This document shows positions 1 through 8,814 of a DNA stretch of 64,000 nucleotides, one piece after another. The notes below the pieces were generated by a model. The model had not been told where the DNA came from, ran no database searches, and saw nothing but the letters and a program-made list of their open reading frames with translations. Location of the stretch: contig NZ_KB913035.1 in NCBI RefSeq assembly GCF_000384255.1, positions 595,362 through 659,361 on the forward strand, in the 5' to 3' direction. Each line of letters starts with the position of its first letter. Position 1 is the stretch's first letter. This DNA is from Methylotenera mobilis 13. Its GTDB lineage: Bacteria; Pseudomonadota; Gammaproteobacteria; Burkholderiales; Methylophilaceae. A program made the position numbers and the translations under genes.

Positions 1-51
1 GATGAAATTGCGCTATTGAAATCTGTTGGTAGTAAACCCCAGCCAAAATAA
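1..51 (+). CDS. dnaG: DNA primase, C-terminal end (partial)
   Basis: The window opens inside an open frame of 16 codons that ends in TAA at 49-51 (residues DEIALLKSVGSKPQPK). The identity comes mainly from position: dnaG lies directly upstream of rpoD in the widespread rpsU-dnaG-rpoD macromolecular synthesis operon, and a short tail of this kind fits the primase C-terminal helicase-binding domain. DnaG makes RNA primers for replication. Too little sequence is present to see any domain, so the call is an inference from synteny. Confidence 0.55.
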   Translation, partial: DEIALLKSVGSKPQPK

Positions 52-61
52 GGCTATATTC

Positions 62-70
62 TGTTATAAT
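62..70 (+). promoter_or_regulatory. Extended -10 promoter candidate for rpoD
   Basis: TGTTATAAT at 62-70 is a perfect extended -10 element (TGn followed by TATAAT), just after the dnaG stop. No good -35 hexamer is visible 16-18 bp upstream, which is tolerated for extended -10 promoters. Transcription would start near 77 and give an rpoD leader of about 68 nt. Confidence 0.5.
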
Positions 71-93
71 GCACGGTTACGGTAATCTTATTC

Positions 94-119
94 GCCATGT
101 GTGATGCATGCATCATGGC
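94..119 (+). promoter_or_regulatory. Hairpin in the rpoD 5' leader
   Basis: GCCAT (94-98) and GATGC (103-107) pair with GCATC (110-114) and ATGGC (115-119), with a 4-nt bulge and a 2-nt turn, giving a 10-bp interrupted stem. It lies between the -10 element and the ribosome binding site AGAGG at 134-138. It has no T-run, so it is not a terminator. A role in mRNA stability or translation is only inferred. Confidence 0.35.
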
Positions 120-144
120 AGAGCTAAAATTTTAGAGGTAAGAC

Positions 145-2082
145 ATGGCAAGACCAAAGAAAAGTGATCAACAAGCTGAAAAAAATGCTGAAGACTATGT
201 TCGCCCAGAGCTACAAGAGGTCAGCGCTGAAGAGCGTCGCATTCGCCTTAAAAGCTTAATCGTATTAGGTAAGGAGCGCGGCTACCTGACTTATGCCGAG
301 ATTAACGATCACTTGCCTGATGACGTTCAAGGCTCAGAGCAGATTGACGGCATTATCGGCATGATTAATGACATGGGTATTCAGGTGTATGAAGAGACAC
401 CTGATGCCGAGGCGTTGTTAATGTCTGACGCACCTCCAGCAGTGACTGACGATGACGCGGTTGAAGAAGCTGAGCAAGCACTTGCCACAGTAGACTCAGA
501 GTTTGGTCGTACTACTGACCCTGTGCGTATGTATATGCGCGAAATGGGTACAGTTGATTTACTTACACGCGAAAGCGAAATTGAGATTGCACGTCGTATT
601 GAAGATGGCCTCAAACATATGGTGCAAGCGATTGCTGCTTGCCCTACCACGATTGCCGCTTTGTTGGAAATGGTGGATAAAGTTGAGCGTGATGAATTAA
701 GCGTCGACGATTTAGTTGACGGTTTGATTGATGCCGATATTGGTTTAGATGATGCGATGACAGAAGAAACTCCAGAGGAAGAAGAGCCTGAGAGTGATGA
801 CGATGAAGATGACGGCGATGAAGATGGTGCGAAAGCTGCTGCTATCTCTGCAGAAGCATTAGCTAAACTTAAAGAAGAGCTACTTAAACGTTTTGAAGTC
901 GTGCGTGCAGCACACCAAAAAATGACAGTGATTTTACCGGTTAAAGGCTCTCAAGATCCTGAGTATTTAGCATTGTTGTCTGAAATTCTTGTTGAGTTAA
1001 CGGCATTCCGTTTTTCACCAAAACAAGTAGAAAGCCTATGTGATCAAGTACGTGGTTTAGTTGAAACGGTACGTGGTCACGAGCGTAAAGTGCTGGATTT
1101 CTGTGTGGAAAAAGCAGGTATGCCACGCCCATACTTTATCAAATCATTCCCAGGCAACGAAAGTAACCTAAGTTGGTTAGAAGAAGAGCTTAAAGCTGAT
1201 AAGCCATACAATGAAAAGTTAGCGCGCTTTAACCATTCAATTTTAGATCAACAGCAACGTATTATTGATTTAGAAACCAAAGTGGGTATTTCAGCGAAAG
1301 AGCTGAAGGAAATCAATAAACAAATGACCACAGGCGAGGCGCGTGCACGTCGTGCTAAGCGTGAAATGATTGAGGCAAACTTACGTTTGGTGATTTCTAT
1401 CGCTAAGAAATATACAAACCGTGGCTTACAGTTCTTAGACTTGATTCAAGAAGGTAATATTGGCTTGATGAAAGCCGTAGATAAGTTTGAGTACCGTCGT
1501 GGTTTTAAATTTTCAACCTATGCAACATGGTGGATCCGTCAGGCAATTACACGCTCTATCGCTGACCAAGCCCGCACTATCCGTATTCCTGTGCATATGA
1601 TTGAAACGATTAATAAAATGAATCGTATCAGCCGCCAAATCTTGCAAGAGACTGGTATTGAGCCGGATCCTGCATTACTCGCCGAGAAAATGGAAATGCC
1701 TGAAGACAAGATTCGTAAGATCTTGAAAATCAGCAAAGAACCAATTTCAATGGAAACGCCAATTGGTGATGATGAAGATTCTCACTTAGGTGACTTTATT
1801 GAAGACAGTACGACATTGGCGCCAGTGGATGCCGCTGTTTATGCAAGTTTACGCGATGCGACAAGTGAAGTGCTGGAGTCACTAACACCGCGTGAGGCAA
1901 AAGTACTACGTATGCGCTTTGGTATTGAAATGAACACAGACCATACGCTTGAAGAGGTAGGCAAGCAATTTGATGTAACGCGTGAGCGTATTAGACAAAT
2001 TGAAGCGAAGGCGCTGCGTAAGTTGCGTCATCCAACTCGTTCAGAAAGATTAAGAAGCTTCTTAGAAACTGGACAAGATTAG
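145..2082 (+). CDS. rpoD: RNA polymerase primary sigma factor RpoD (sigma-70)
   Basis: Primary sigma factor that directs RNA polymerase to housekeeping promoters. At 645 residues it is the usual size for a proteobacterial RpoD. It has an N-terminal region 1.1, a very acidic stretch around residues 210-232 within the non-conserved insert, region 2 from about residue 412 ([16 protein letters not shown]... WWIRQAI), and a region 4.2 helix-turn-helix near residues 600-635 ([18 protein letters not shown]). The start is supported by AGAGG at 134-138, six bases before ATG. It follows dnaG, as in the classic operon, and is probably also driven by its own extended -10 promoter. Confidence 0.98.
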   Translation: MARPKKSDQQAEKNAEDYVRPELQEVSAEERRIRLKSLIVLGKERGYLTYAEINDHLPDDVQGSEQIDGIIGMINDMGIQVYEETPDAEALLMSDAPPAVTDDDAVEEAEQALATVDSEFGRTTDPVRMYMREMGTVDLLTRESEIEIARRIEDGLKHMVQAIAACPTTIAALLEMVDKVERDELSVDDLVDGLIDADIGLDDAMTEETPEEEEPESDDDEDDGDEDGAKAAAISAEALAKLKEELLKRFEVVRAAHQKMTVILPVKGSQDPEYLALLSEILVELTAFRFSPKQVESLCDQVRGLVETVRGHERKVLDFCVEKAGMPRPYFIKSFPGNESNLSWLEEELKADKPYNEKLARFNHSILDQQQRIIDLETKVGISAKELKEINKQMTTGEARARRAKREMIEANLRLVISIAKKYTNRGLQFLDLIQEGNIGLMKAVDKFEYRRGFKFSTYATWWIRQAITRSIADQARTIRIPVHMIETINKMNRISRQILQETGIEPDPALLAEKMEMPEDKIRKILKISKEPISMETPIGDDEDSHLGDFIEDSTTLAPVDAAVYASLRDATSEVLESLTPREAKVLRMRFGIEMNTDHTLEEVGKQFDVTRERIRQIEAKALRKLRHPTRSERLRSFLETGQD

Positions 2083-2108
2083 TTTAAAATAACGACTTCA
2101 AAAGTTTA

Positions 2109-2187
<79 letters not shown>

Positions 2188-2192
2188 AGAAT

Positions 2193-2226
2193 AAAAGGAC
2201 TCAGAGAAATCTGGGTCCTTTTTTAT
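2193..2226 (+). terminator. Rho-independent terminator after tRNA-Ile2
   Basis: An AAGGACTCAGA arm, a GAAA loop and a TCTGGGTCCTT arm (one G-T pair) run directly into a T-tract ending at 2224. It closes the rpoD-tRNA unit. Confidence 0.85.
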
Positions 2227-2357
2227 TGTTAGAATGCATGCCTAATGTTTTAAATATTTTGAACTCAAACTCTCATCACATGGTTAAGCACGAAATGATT
2301 GAACCAAGATTTATTTAAGTTGACTTATCAAAGTTAACTTATAAAACGTGGTGTTAG

Positions 2358-3941
2358 ATGAAGCCTTTGGTTCATGTCGTATGGTTTAAGCGTGACTTGA
2401 GAGTACAAGATCATGCGGCTTTATTTGAAGCTTGTCAGCAAGGGTTGGTGATCCCCATTTTCACTTGGGATTCATGTGTTTGGAATAGCGGTGATTATGC
2501 AACTCAGCATCAAATGTTTGTTAAGGAGTGTTTGGTTTCACTCCATCATGATTTACAAGCAATTGGATTGTCACTTATACAAATCAATACGGGCATTATT
2601 GAGACTCTTAACCATCTCTCAAAGTTTTACTGTATAAATTTACATAGCCATGAGGAGACAGGAAACAATAATAGCTACCAGTTGGATAAAGCTGTTGCGT
2701 CCTGGTGCAAAGCTCAACATGTCAATTGGATTGAGCATCCACAAAACGGAGTAGTTAGACGCTTAAAAAATAGAGATACTTGGACTTCTATTTGGGAAAA
2801 GCGCATGACTGCCCCAATAATACCCATACCATCACAAGCAAATATGGCCGCTTTGCCATTAGATACCATTGCAAATAGTGATCTTTCCTACATTAGGCAT
2901 ATTCAATCAGATAAACACTCAAGACAAAAAGGTGGTAGAGAAGAAGCCGTTAAATTGTTGCATACCTTTTTAAATGGTCGGGCCAGTCGATATCGCGGTG
3001 GGATTTCTAGCCCGATATCTTCAGAAAGCGCTGGTTCTAGAATATCACCCTACTTAACTTGGGGCGTGCTGAGCATGCGCGAAGTGGTGCAGTCTGTGCG
3101 CCAACAGAAACTCAATATTGAAGAGAGTTCATCCACTTATCCCAAAGGGTTGTTAGCAGGATTAGTTGGTTTTGAAAGTCGTTTGCATTGGCATTGCCAT
3201 TTTATGCAAAAGCTAGAGTCGGAGCCTGCGATAGAGTATCAAAACCTCCATGCTGCCTTTAATGACTTTCGAGATGAGAGCTATTCAAGTGTTGAATCAC
3301 AAGCGAGATTAGTTGCTTGGAAAGCAGGAAAAACAGGATGGCCTTTGGTAGATGCTTGCATGGCAATGTTGAAAGAAACCGGATGGATTAATTTCAGAAT
3401 GCGTGCGATGTTGATGAGCACTGCTAGTTATTTGTTATGGTTACATTGGCGAGAGACTGGTTTGCACCTAGCGCGTGAGTTTTTGGACTATGAACCAGGC
3501 ATACACTGGCCTCAAGTGCAGATGCAATCAGGTACTACCGGCATCAATACTTTACGGATTTACAATCCCATCAAGCAAGCAATAGATCAAGACCCAGAGG
3601 GAGTGTTTGTTAGAAAGTGGCTGCCAGCGTTAAGGTGCGTGCCTAATAGTTGGATTGTTCAGCCATGGCTGATGCCAGAGTCTCTACAGCTTGAATATGG
3701 TTGTCGAATCGGTATTGATTATCCTGCGCCTCTGGTTAGTATTGATCAGGCATTTAAGTTAGCAAAAGCAAACTTTAGCCAGCTTAAATTGACTTCAAAG
3801 GACTATCAGCAAACAGCAGTAATTATTAAAAAACATGCGTCTAGAAAAAGATCTTCTCAAACACGCCCAATACAAAATAATAAATTCTCCCGTAAAAGAC
3901 CAGCGAACAGTTTGGTCCCATTTCAGCAAGATTTGTTTTAA
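2358..3941 (+). CDS. Cryptochrome/photolyase family FAD-binding protein
   Basis: A 527-residue member of the photolyase/cryptochrome superfamily. The N-terminal alpha/beta antenna domain begins with the typical VVWFKRDLRVQDHAAL signature. The C-terminal FAD-binding domain has the SRYRGGISSPISSESAGSR phosphate-binding loop, the SPYLTWGVLS segment and a WPQVQMQSGTTGIN stretch. Photolyases use blue light and reduced FAD to split pyrimidine dimers. The C-terminus ends in a basic tail (KKHASRKRSSQ) not needed for catalysis in relatives. It differs from short class I PhrB, so whether it repairs DNA or acts as a light sensor cannot be told from sequence. It stands alone on the plus strand. Confidence 0.88.
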   Translation: MKPLVHVVWFKRDLRVQDHAALFEACQQGLVIPIFTWDSCVWNSGDYATQHQMFVKECLVSLHHDLQAIGLSLIQINTGIIETLNHLSKFYCINLHSHEETGNNNSYQLDKAVASWCKAQHVNWIEHPQNGVVRRLKNRDTWTSIWEKRMTAPIIPIPSQANMAALPLDTIANSDLSYIRHIQSDKHSRQKGGREEAVKLLHTFLNGRASRYRGGISSPISSESAGSRISPYLTWGVLSMREVVQSVRQQKLNIEESSSTYPKGLLAGLVGFESRLHWHCHFMQKLESEPAIEYQNLHAAFNDFRDESYSSVESQARLVAWKAGKTGWPLVDACMAMLKETGWINFRMRAMLMSTASYLLWLHWRETGLHLAREFLDYEPGIHWPQVQMQSGTTGINTLRIYNPIKQAIDQDPEGVFVRKWLPALRCVPNSWIVQPWLMPESLQLEYGCRIGIDYPAPLVSIDQAFKLAKANFSQLKLTSKDYQQTAVIIKKHASRKRSSQTRPIQNNKFSRKRPANSLVPFQQDLF

Positions 3942-3961
3942 TTTTATGATTGGTTGTTCGA

Positions 3962-3991
3962 CCTGATGGCTTTGTATATGAATCCATCAGG
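3962..3991. other. Perfect 8-bp hairpin after the photolyase gene
   Basis: CCTGATGG (3962-3969) and CCATCAGG (3984-3991) pair perfectly around a 14-nt loop, 21 bp after the photolyase stop. No T-run follows, so it may be an RNA 3' end stabiliser or a weak terminator rather than a clear intrinsic terminator. Confidence 0.35.
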
Positions 3992-4191
3992 CTACTATTG
4001 CAATGCATAGCTTTTAGAACTATCTAATTTTAAGACAGTCTTATTCAATAAGGAGATTGCTTAAGGTAAGTGATTGAATTTAATCGATAGCTACCTGAAT
4101 GCTCCTGACTGTAATGTTAACTGTAGCTAACGATAATTGATGATGAATCTTTCAATGTGCTTGCTGATAGCAGATGAGAGAGAGGTTCATC

Positions 4192-4746
4192 ATGAGCGGG
4201 ATGAAAATAAACAAGGTATTTGTCGGCGAAGCCTTGTATGGAGAGGGTAACGAGGTTGCCCATGTCGACTTAATTATTGGTCCACGCGGCAGTCCAGCCG
4301 AAGTGGCTTTCTGTAATACACTCACTAATCAAAAACGCGGTGTGAATGGCTTATTGGCTGTACTTGCACCTAATATGATGGCGAAACCAGCCACTGTCAT
4401 GTTTAATAAAGTGGATATCAAGAATGCTAAGCAGGCTGTGCAGATGTTTGGTCCGGCTCAATGTGGAGTCGCACAAGCAGTGGCTGATAGCGTTAAAGAA
4501 GGCCTGATTCCACTTGATGAGGCAAATGATGTATTCATCTGCGTTGGAGTTTTTATTCATTGGGATGCTATTGATGATAACAAAATTCAGGATTGGAATT
4601 ACGAGGCGACTAAACTTGCATTAAAACGAGCCATCAACGAGTTGCCTTTACCTGAAGAGGTAATGATGCAAGATGGAATGGTACATCATCCATTAGCTGC
4701 CCACGACTATCAGAGGGTAGCTTATGAGCTCAGAAGACGTGCATGA
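4192..4746 (+). CDS. fae: Formaldehyde-activating enzyme (Fae) homologue
   Basis: Fae catalyses condensation of formaldehyde with tetrahydromethanopterin, the first step of cytoplasmic formaldehyde oxidation in methylotrophs. The protein keeps the family signatures: [27 protein letters not shown] with the catalytic histidine at about residue 24, [12 protein letters not shown], and GVFIHWDA followed by [12 protein letters not shown]. At 184 residues it is longer than the usual ~170 and ends in an unusual tail ([20 protein letters not shown]). AGAGAGAGG at 4177-4185 places the start at ATG 4192, not at the upstream ATG 4174. No other tetrahydromethanopterin-pathway gene is adjacent, so it may be a second paralogue rather than the main Fae. 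Confidence 0.9.
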   Translation: MSGMKINKVFVGEALYGEGNEVAHVDLIIGPRGSPAEVAFCNTLTNQKRGVNGLLAVLAPNMMAKPATVMFNKVDIKNAKQAVQMFGPAQCGVAQAVADSVKEGLIPLDEANDVFICVGVFIHWDAIDDNKIQDWNYEATKLALKRAINELPLPEEVMMQDGMVHHPLAAHDYQRVAYELRRRA

Positions 4747-4938
4747 CCTTTACTATAAATGCAGTTCTTATAGGTACTGAAAGTGCCAATTTTGGCTAAC
4801 TTTCTGGTCATTACTGGGTTGCTTTCTCGTTTGTGTTATATTGCGAGATACTAGCGATTGATGCATTTGGTAAGATGACAATGGTCAATAATCGTTGTTA
4901 AGTACGGTGATATTGGCGAGAATGTTCGCCAACTTTTG

Positions 4939-4964
4939 GCTACTGATAAGTAGCTATTTTTTTA
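4939..4964 (+). terminator. Intrinsic terminator downstream of fae
   Basis: GCTACT-GATA-AGTAGC (4939-4954) is followed by TATTTTTTT. A second stem, TTGGCGA/TCGCCAA (4913-4932), lies just upstream. Together they separate fae from the small gene that begins at 4977. Confidence 0.65.
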
Positions 4965-4976
4965 TATATAGAACCT

Positions 4977-5171
4977 ATGATTAATGATTCAAACCAGCTA
5001 AATAGTAAGTTATGCCTACGTTGTATCCATTATTTCATTACGTATGAGCCAAACTTCCCTTACGGCTGTAGAGCTCTGAGTTTTAAAAGTAAGCGAATTC
5101 CATGTAATGAAGTGTTTGAAGCGTCCGGCAGCAATTGCTTGATGTTTATGAAGAGGCCGTTAACACAGTAG
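4977..5171 (+). CDS. Small cysteine-containing conserved protein
   Basis: A 64-residue protein with CxxC near the N-terminus (CLRCIHYF), then PYGCRALSFKS and a final SGSNCLMF. I recall the pattern Cx2C-x-HYF...P.GCRA..FKS...P....SG..C..F as a conserved small proteobacterial protein, sometimes labelled a uracil-DNA glycosylase by mistake; that recall is unverified. The four spaced cysteines suggest a small metal-binding fold. The function is unknown. No strong ribosome binding site is visible, and the -10/terminator region upstream is AT-rich. The fold-like pattern is the main support that the gene is real. Confidence 0.6.
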   Translation: MINDSNQLNSKLCLRCIHYFITYEPNFPYGCRALSFKSKRIPCNEVFEASGSNCLMFMKRPLTQ

Positions 5172-5200
5172 TGCTTTGTTGGTAAATAATACTAAAAGAT

Positions 5201-5678
5201 ATGATAAGAAATCAAATACTCGATGTAACAAAGCACGGTGATACGTTAAATGAGCGGTTAAGTCATTTGCACGAAAGAATGCTTGAGTCTGTGCCTATCG
5301 TGGATCGTATAGGATGTGCAATTTATGATGCAAAAGAAGACATGTTAAAAACTTTTGTGAATAGTACTAGGCAAGGAGTGCCAATTTCAGGTTATGAAAT
5401 TAAGCTTGGTGACTGTTTTTCTCTGTCGGATATTGCATTAAGATGATGCATTTTATGAGCTAAAGCGTATGGCAGATGCTGGAAAATTAGATGCAGATTG
5501 TGTTGATGTTTTGCTTGAGCAACGCTCAGAAATACAAGCGATTGTGAATAACTATCAAGATACACACCACTACAAAGCATCATTTATTCCTAATCTATTA
5601 GTTACATATCATACTGATATCGACATAAATGCTTTTTTAATGTTTGTGAAAAGTAAGTCGATGTACACTTTAGGGTGA
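5201..5678 (+). pseudogene. Remnant of a GAF/HD-GYP c-di-GMP phosphodiesterase-type gene
   Basis: Two short frames describe one broken gene. 5201-5446 encodes 81 residues resembling the start of GAF/HD-GYP proteins (SVPIVDRIGCAIYDAKEDMLKTFVNST, then ISGYEIKLGDCFSLSDIALR). A second frame, open from 5442, reads DDAFYELKRMADAGKLDADCVDVLLEQRSEIQAI, which is how such proteins end after the HD-GYP domain. The whole catalytic core, with its HD and GYP motifs, is absent between them. This looks like an internal deletion plus frameshift. The piece cannot hydrolyse c-di-GMP. It sits 178 bp upstream of an intact CHASE-GGDEF gene. The family assignment is from memory of HD-GYP sequences. Confidence 0.7.
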
Positions 5679-5856
5679 TTGTAAAACTATATTCCCACGT
5701 GGATACTAGTTTCGAGGTGTTGTGATTCATTAGTATTAACCAGTTGTATAGCTTTAATATTTTTTTCGATTTGTTTGTAGCCCGCCGTCAATGGCGCCTA
5801 TAGGTGATGTTTACGAATGAGTTAAACTTGCCTTAATGTTGATTTGTTAGCGGCAT

Positions 5857-7389
5857 ATGATAAATGCTAAATTAAACGCTATTAAGCCAATTTCAACCCT
5901 AGCTATTTATCTAGCGTTAGTGGTGTGGGTCTCACTTTGTTTGATAGCACTGTGGGCGGTAGTGAATCTCAATCTTCGCGATGCTGAAAGAAGCTTCACT
6001 GAGCACGGTGAAGAGTATGTCGATAAACTCAACAGAAGTATGGTGAGCAGCGAAACAGTCTTAAAAGGGTTTTCCGCTCTTTTTGCGGCGATTGGCAACA
6101 CTAATCCTGAAAAAGTCTCGGTGTACGTTAAAAGTGTGATCGAGACGAATGATCAGATTTTTGCCTTAGAAATCATACAAAAAGTGGGAAAGAAGCAGCT
6201 ACAAGATTTTATTGTCAGTAAACGACTTGGTGGAAATCCTAGTTTTACTGTTAAATCATTTTCTTTCGGCGACAACAGGGGCTGGGCACCGCCTCAAGAT
6301 AAGTTGTTTTATTATCCCGTTATTTATATGGAGTCGCTATCATCAGGCTCTCAAGAAATTCTTGGTCTAGATGTATCAAGTTCACCTTTCCTTGAGAGTG
6401 CTGTGACTCAAGCGATAACACTCCGCCGCCCTGTCGCTAGCCATCCATTCAGATTAATTCAAGGAAATGTTGCTTATGTAGTGTTCTGTCCAATAAAGTC
6501 AGAAGAGAACATGATTGTCGATATGATTATTGACACAACTAAGCTACAGAGACCAAGTGACAATTTAATGCGAGATGGTTTTAGTGCGACTGTGTACCAT
6601 CGAGATTTTAGTGCACAAGATACTAAAGGTCATTTGTTTTCGGTATCAGGCAGCACAAGAAGTGCGATAGAAACAACCATTTTTCCATTGTTTCAGCATC
6701 AAAAATCATTATCAACGATGGGAGAGCCTTTCTCGATTTTAATGACTAGGCAGGCTGGTTGGACTGATTTAAGTCTCAAATTGATAGGGTTGATTGCATT
6801 ACTGTCGTTTGTATCTTCTGCCATTTTATACATTTATTTACGCTCACTTCAACGAGGGCGACTCGAGCATATTAATCATCAAAATCTTTTATGGAAGCTA
6901 GCAAATCAAGATGGCTTAACAGGTATTCCTAATCGGATGTTAATGATAGACCGTTTGGAGCAGGCTATAGCGGCTAGCGACAGAAATGGCCAGTATGGAG
7001 CTGTCATTTTCTTAGACATCGATAATTTTAAATCGCTTAATGATACTAAAGGACATGATGCTGGGGATTTACTGTTAATTGAATTTGCTAAGAGAATTAA
7101 GGATTGTATTCGAGATGTGGATACGGTGGCTCGTTTAGGCGGGGATGAGTTTATTGTCATTCTAAGTGAGTTAGGCAGTGAGTTAGCTGAATCAAATGCA
7201 GCTGCTACACAAGTTGCAGATAAAATTCGTTCGGTGGTAGAGCAGCCTTGTCGATTACAACTATTTGATTATCAAGTAGCAGTTAGCATAGGCATTACAT
7301 TGTTCAAAGGTAGTGAAAAGACGATCAATCAATTACTGAAGGCTGCTGATGATGCCATGTACCAGCAAAAGGCAATGCACCACCATTGA
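5857..7389 (+). CDS. CHASE domain diguanylate cyclase (membrane GGDEF protein)
   Basis: A 510-residue inner membrane protein. An N-terminal helix (residues ~15-38) and a second near residues 305-327 (LIGLIALLSFVSSAILYIYL) flank a periplasmic CHASE-type sensor domain. A cytoplasmic GGDEF domain follows (LANQDGLTGIPNR... LGGDEF). The GGDEF signature is intact, and RDVD five residues before it matches the RxxD inhibitory site, so it probably makes c-di-GMP and is product-inhibited. The ligand is unknown. Its neighbour upstream is the remnant of a c-di-GMP phosphodiesterase-type gene, so the pair may once have acted together. Confidence 0.88.
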   Translation: MINAKLNAIKPISTLAIYLALVVWVSLCLIALWAVVNLNLRDAERSFTEHGEEYVDKLNRSMVSSETVLKGFSALFAAIGNTNPEKVSVYVKSVIETNDQIFALEIIQKVGKKQLQDFIVSKRLGGNPSFTVKSFSFGDNRGWAPPQDKLFYYPVIYMESLSSGSQEILGLDVSSSPFLESAVTQAITLRRPVASHPFRLIQGNVAYVVFCPIKSEENMIVDMIIDTTKLQRPSDNLMRDGFSATVYHRDFSAQDTKGHLFSVSGSTRSAIETTIFPLFQHQKSLSTMGEPFSILMTRQAGWTDLSLKLIGLIALLSFVSSAILYIYLRSLQRGRLEHINHQNLLWKLANQDGLTGIPNRMLMIDRLEQAIAASDRNGQYGAVIFLDIDNFKSLNDTKGHDAGDLLLIEFAKRIKDCIRDVDTVARLGGDEFIVILSELGSELAESNAAATQVADKIRSVVEQPCRLQLFDYQVAVSIGITLFKGSEKTINQLLKAADDAMYQQKAMHHH

Positions 7390-7592
7390 GTGAAGTAAAG
7401 CCGATTTTAAGTTAGCAAGTAATTTCCATTTTTCCATTCCGTTTGTATTGATTCCGACATGCCAATCCGTAATCGTTGAGTGATGAGGTATTGCGTGACA
7501 TGTGTTGATTGCCGACAGACAAAACATGTCACACTGTGGTATTTTAGGCATAATTACACTTGTTGAATAATCAAAGATAAATTAAGAATAAT

Positions 7593-8717
7593 ATGAAAGC
7601 AATGATACTAGGCGCTGGTAAGGGAACAAGAGTCCAGCCAATCACACATGAAATTCCTAAGCCAATGATTCCTTTGGTAAGAAAGCCTGTGATGGAATAT
7701 CTGATTGAATTGCTTAAAAAGCATGGGGTTGATCAGATTATGGTGAACACTAGTCACTTAGCCCCGATTATTGAAAATTACTTTAGAGATGGTGAGCAGT
7801 TTGGTGTAAGCATGGCCTACTCTTATGAAGGTTATGTGGAGTCTGGTGTTGCTATAAGCTCGCCAGTAGGTTCTGCTGGGGGTATGAAGAAAATTCAGGA
7901 CTTCTCAGGTTTCTTTGATGAAACATTTATTGTGCTCTGTGGTGATGCTTGGATTGATTTGGATATTAGTAAAGCACTGGAGATTCATCGCCAGAAAAAG
8001 GCGATTGCCAGCATTATTATTCGTGAAGTGCCAAATAATGAGGTGTTTAAATATGGCATCGTTGCGCTGGACGAAGACGATCGCATCTTACAGTTCCAAG
8101 AAAAGCCAGATCCAAAAGATGCAATTTCAAATCTAGCTAACACAGGTATTTATATCTTTGAACCAGAGATATTTGACTATATTCCTTCAGGTGTTGCTTA
8201 CGATATTGGTGGCGAATTATTCCCTAAGCTTGCGCAAGAAAATTTACCTTTTATCGGAATAAACTTACCGTTTCAATGGTTAGATATCGGCAATGTGCAA
8301 GATGTTTGGACAGTGACCAGCCAGATATTAAACGGTGAAGTGAAGGGCTTTAAAATGCCTGGGCGAGAAGTGAGGCCGGGCGTGCATGTAGGTATTAATT
8401 TAAGTGTTGATTTTGATCAGGTCAACATTACCCCACCAGTTTATATCGGTGGTAGTACCAAAATTGAAGCTGGTGCGACGATTGTGGGCCCTGCAGTATT
8501 AGGTGCGAGCTGTGTGGTAGAGGCTGGCGCGGTGATTAAGAACTGTATCGTAGAAGATTACACACGGCTGACTAGTCAAGCTAATTTAGAAGGCAAAATT
8601 ATCTTTGGTAGCAAGTGTATTGACCCTATTATGGATACACAGGTGGATATTGCAGAAGCGCGCTTAGAGTTTATGATTGAAGATGCTCGCAAGCTTGTTG
8701 AGGCTGACGAAGCATAG
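7593..8717 (+). CDS. NDP-sugar pyrophosphorylase (nucleotidyltransferase with left-handed beta-helix)
   Basis: The N-terminal Rossmann-like nucleotidyltransferase domain carries LGAGKGTRVQPITHEIPKP, the metal-site CGDAWIDLD, FQEKPDP and NTGIYIFEPE. The C-terminal part (~265-325) has hexapeptide-type repeats (VYIGGSTKIEAGATIVGPAVLGASCVVEAG written in pieces of I/V-G-x-x). Such proteins activate a sugar-1-phosphate with NTP, most often mannose-1-phosphate to GDP-mannose or glucose-1-phosphate. At 374 residues it has the size of GDP-mannose pyrophosphorylase-like proteins. The substrate cannot be decided here. It is a single gene with no polysaccharide cluster beside it. Confidence 0.85.
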   Translation: MKAMILGAGKGTRVQPITHEIPKPMIPLVRKPVMEYLIELLKKHGVDQIMVNTSHLAPIIENYFRDGEQFGVSMAYSYEGYVESGVAISSPVGSAGGMKKIQDFSGFFDETFIVLCGDAWIDLDISKALEIHRQKKAIASIIIREVPNNEVFKYGIVALDEDDRILQFQEKPDPKDAISNLANTGIYIFEPEIFDYIPSGVAYDIGGELFPKLAQENLPFIGINLPFQWLDIGNVQDVWTVTSQILNGEVKGFKMPGREVRPGVHVGINLSVDFDQVNITPPVYIGGSTKIEAGATIVGPAVLGASCVVEAGAVIKNCIVEDYTRLTSQANLEGKIIFGSKCIDPIMDTQVDIAEARLEFMIEDARKLVEADEA

Positions 8718-8741
8718 TTCTAATGGTAAGTGAGCGCATAC

Positions 8742-8795
8742 TTTCGGCAATCATGCGGTATGAATTTACTGGTGATTTCAGTTGTCGAAAGTCTG
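8742..8795. other. Imperfect hairpin between convergent genes
   Basis: ACTTTCGGCAA near 8742 and TTGTCGAAAGT near 8785-8795 can pair along 11 positions with one G-T wobble around a loop of about 32 nt. It lies between the convergent nucleotidyltransferase and TPR genes. A terminator role is possible but there is no T-run. Confidence 0.3.
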
Positions 8796-8814
8796 CGGTC
8801 TTCATTAAAGCAAG

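Noticed and set aside
5201-5446. A real small GAF-domain protein
   Set aside because: The frame stops where the rest of an HD-GYP-type protein should follow, and a second frame just downstream matches the end of that type, so a broken gene explains both better.
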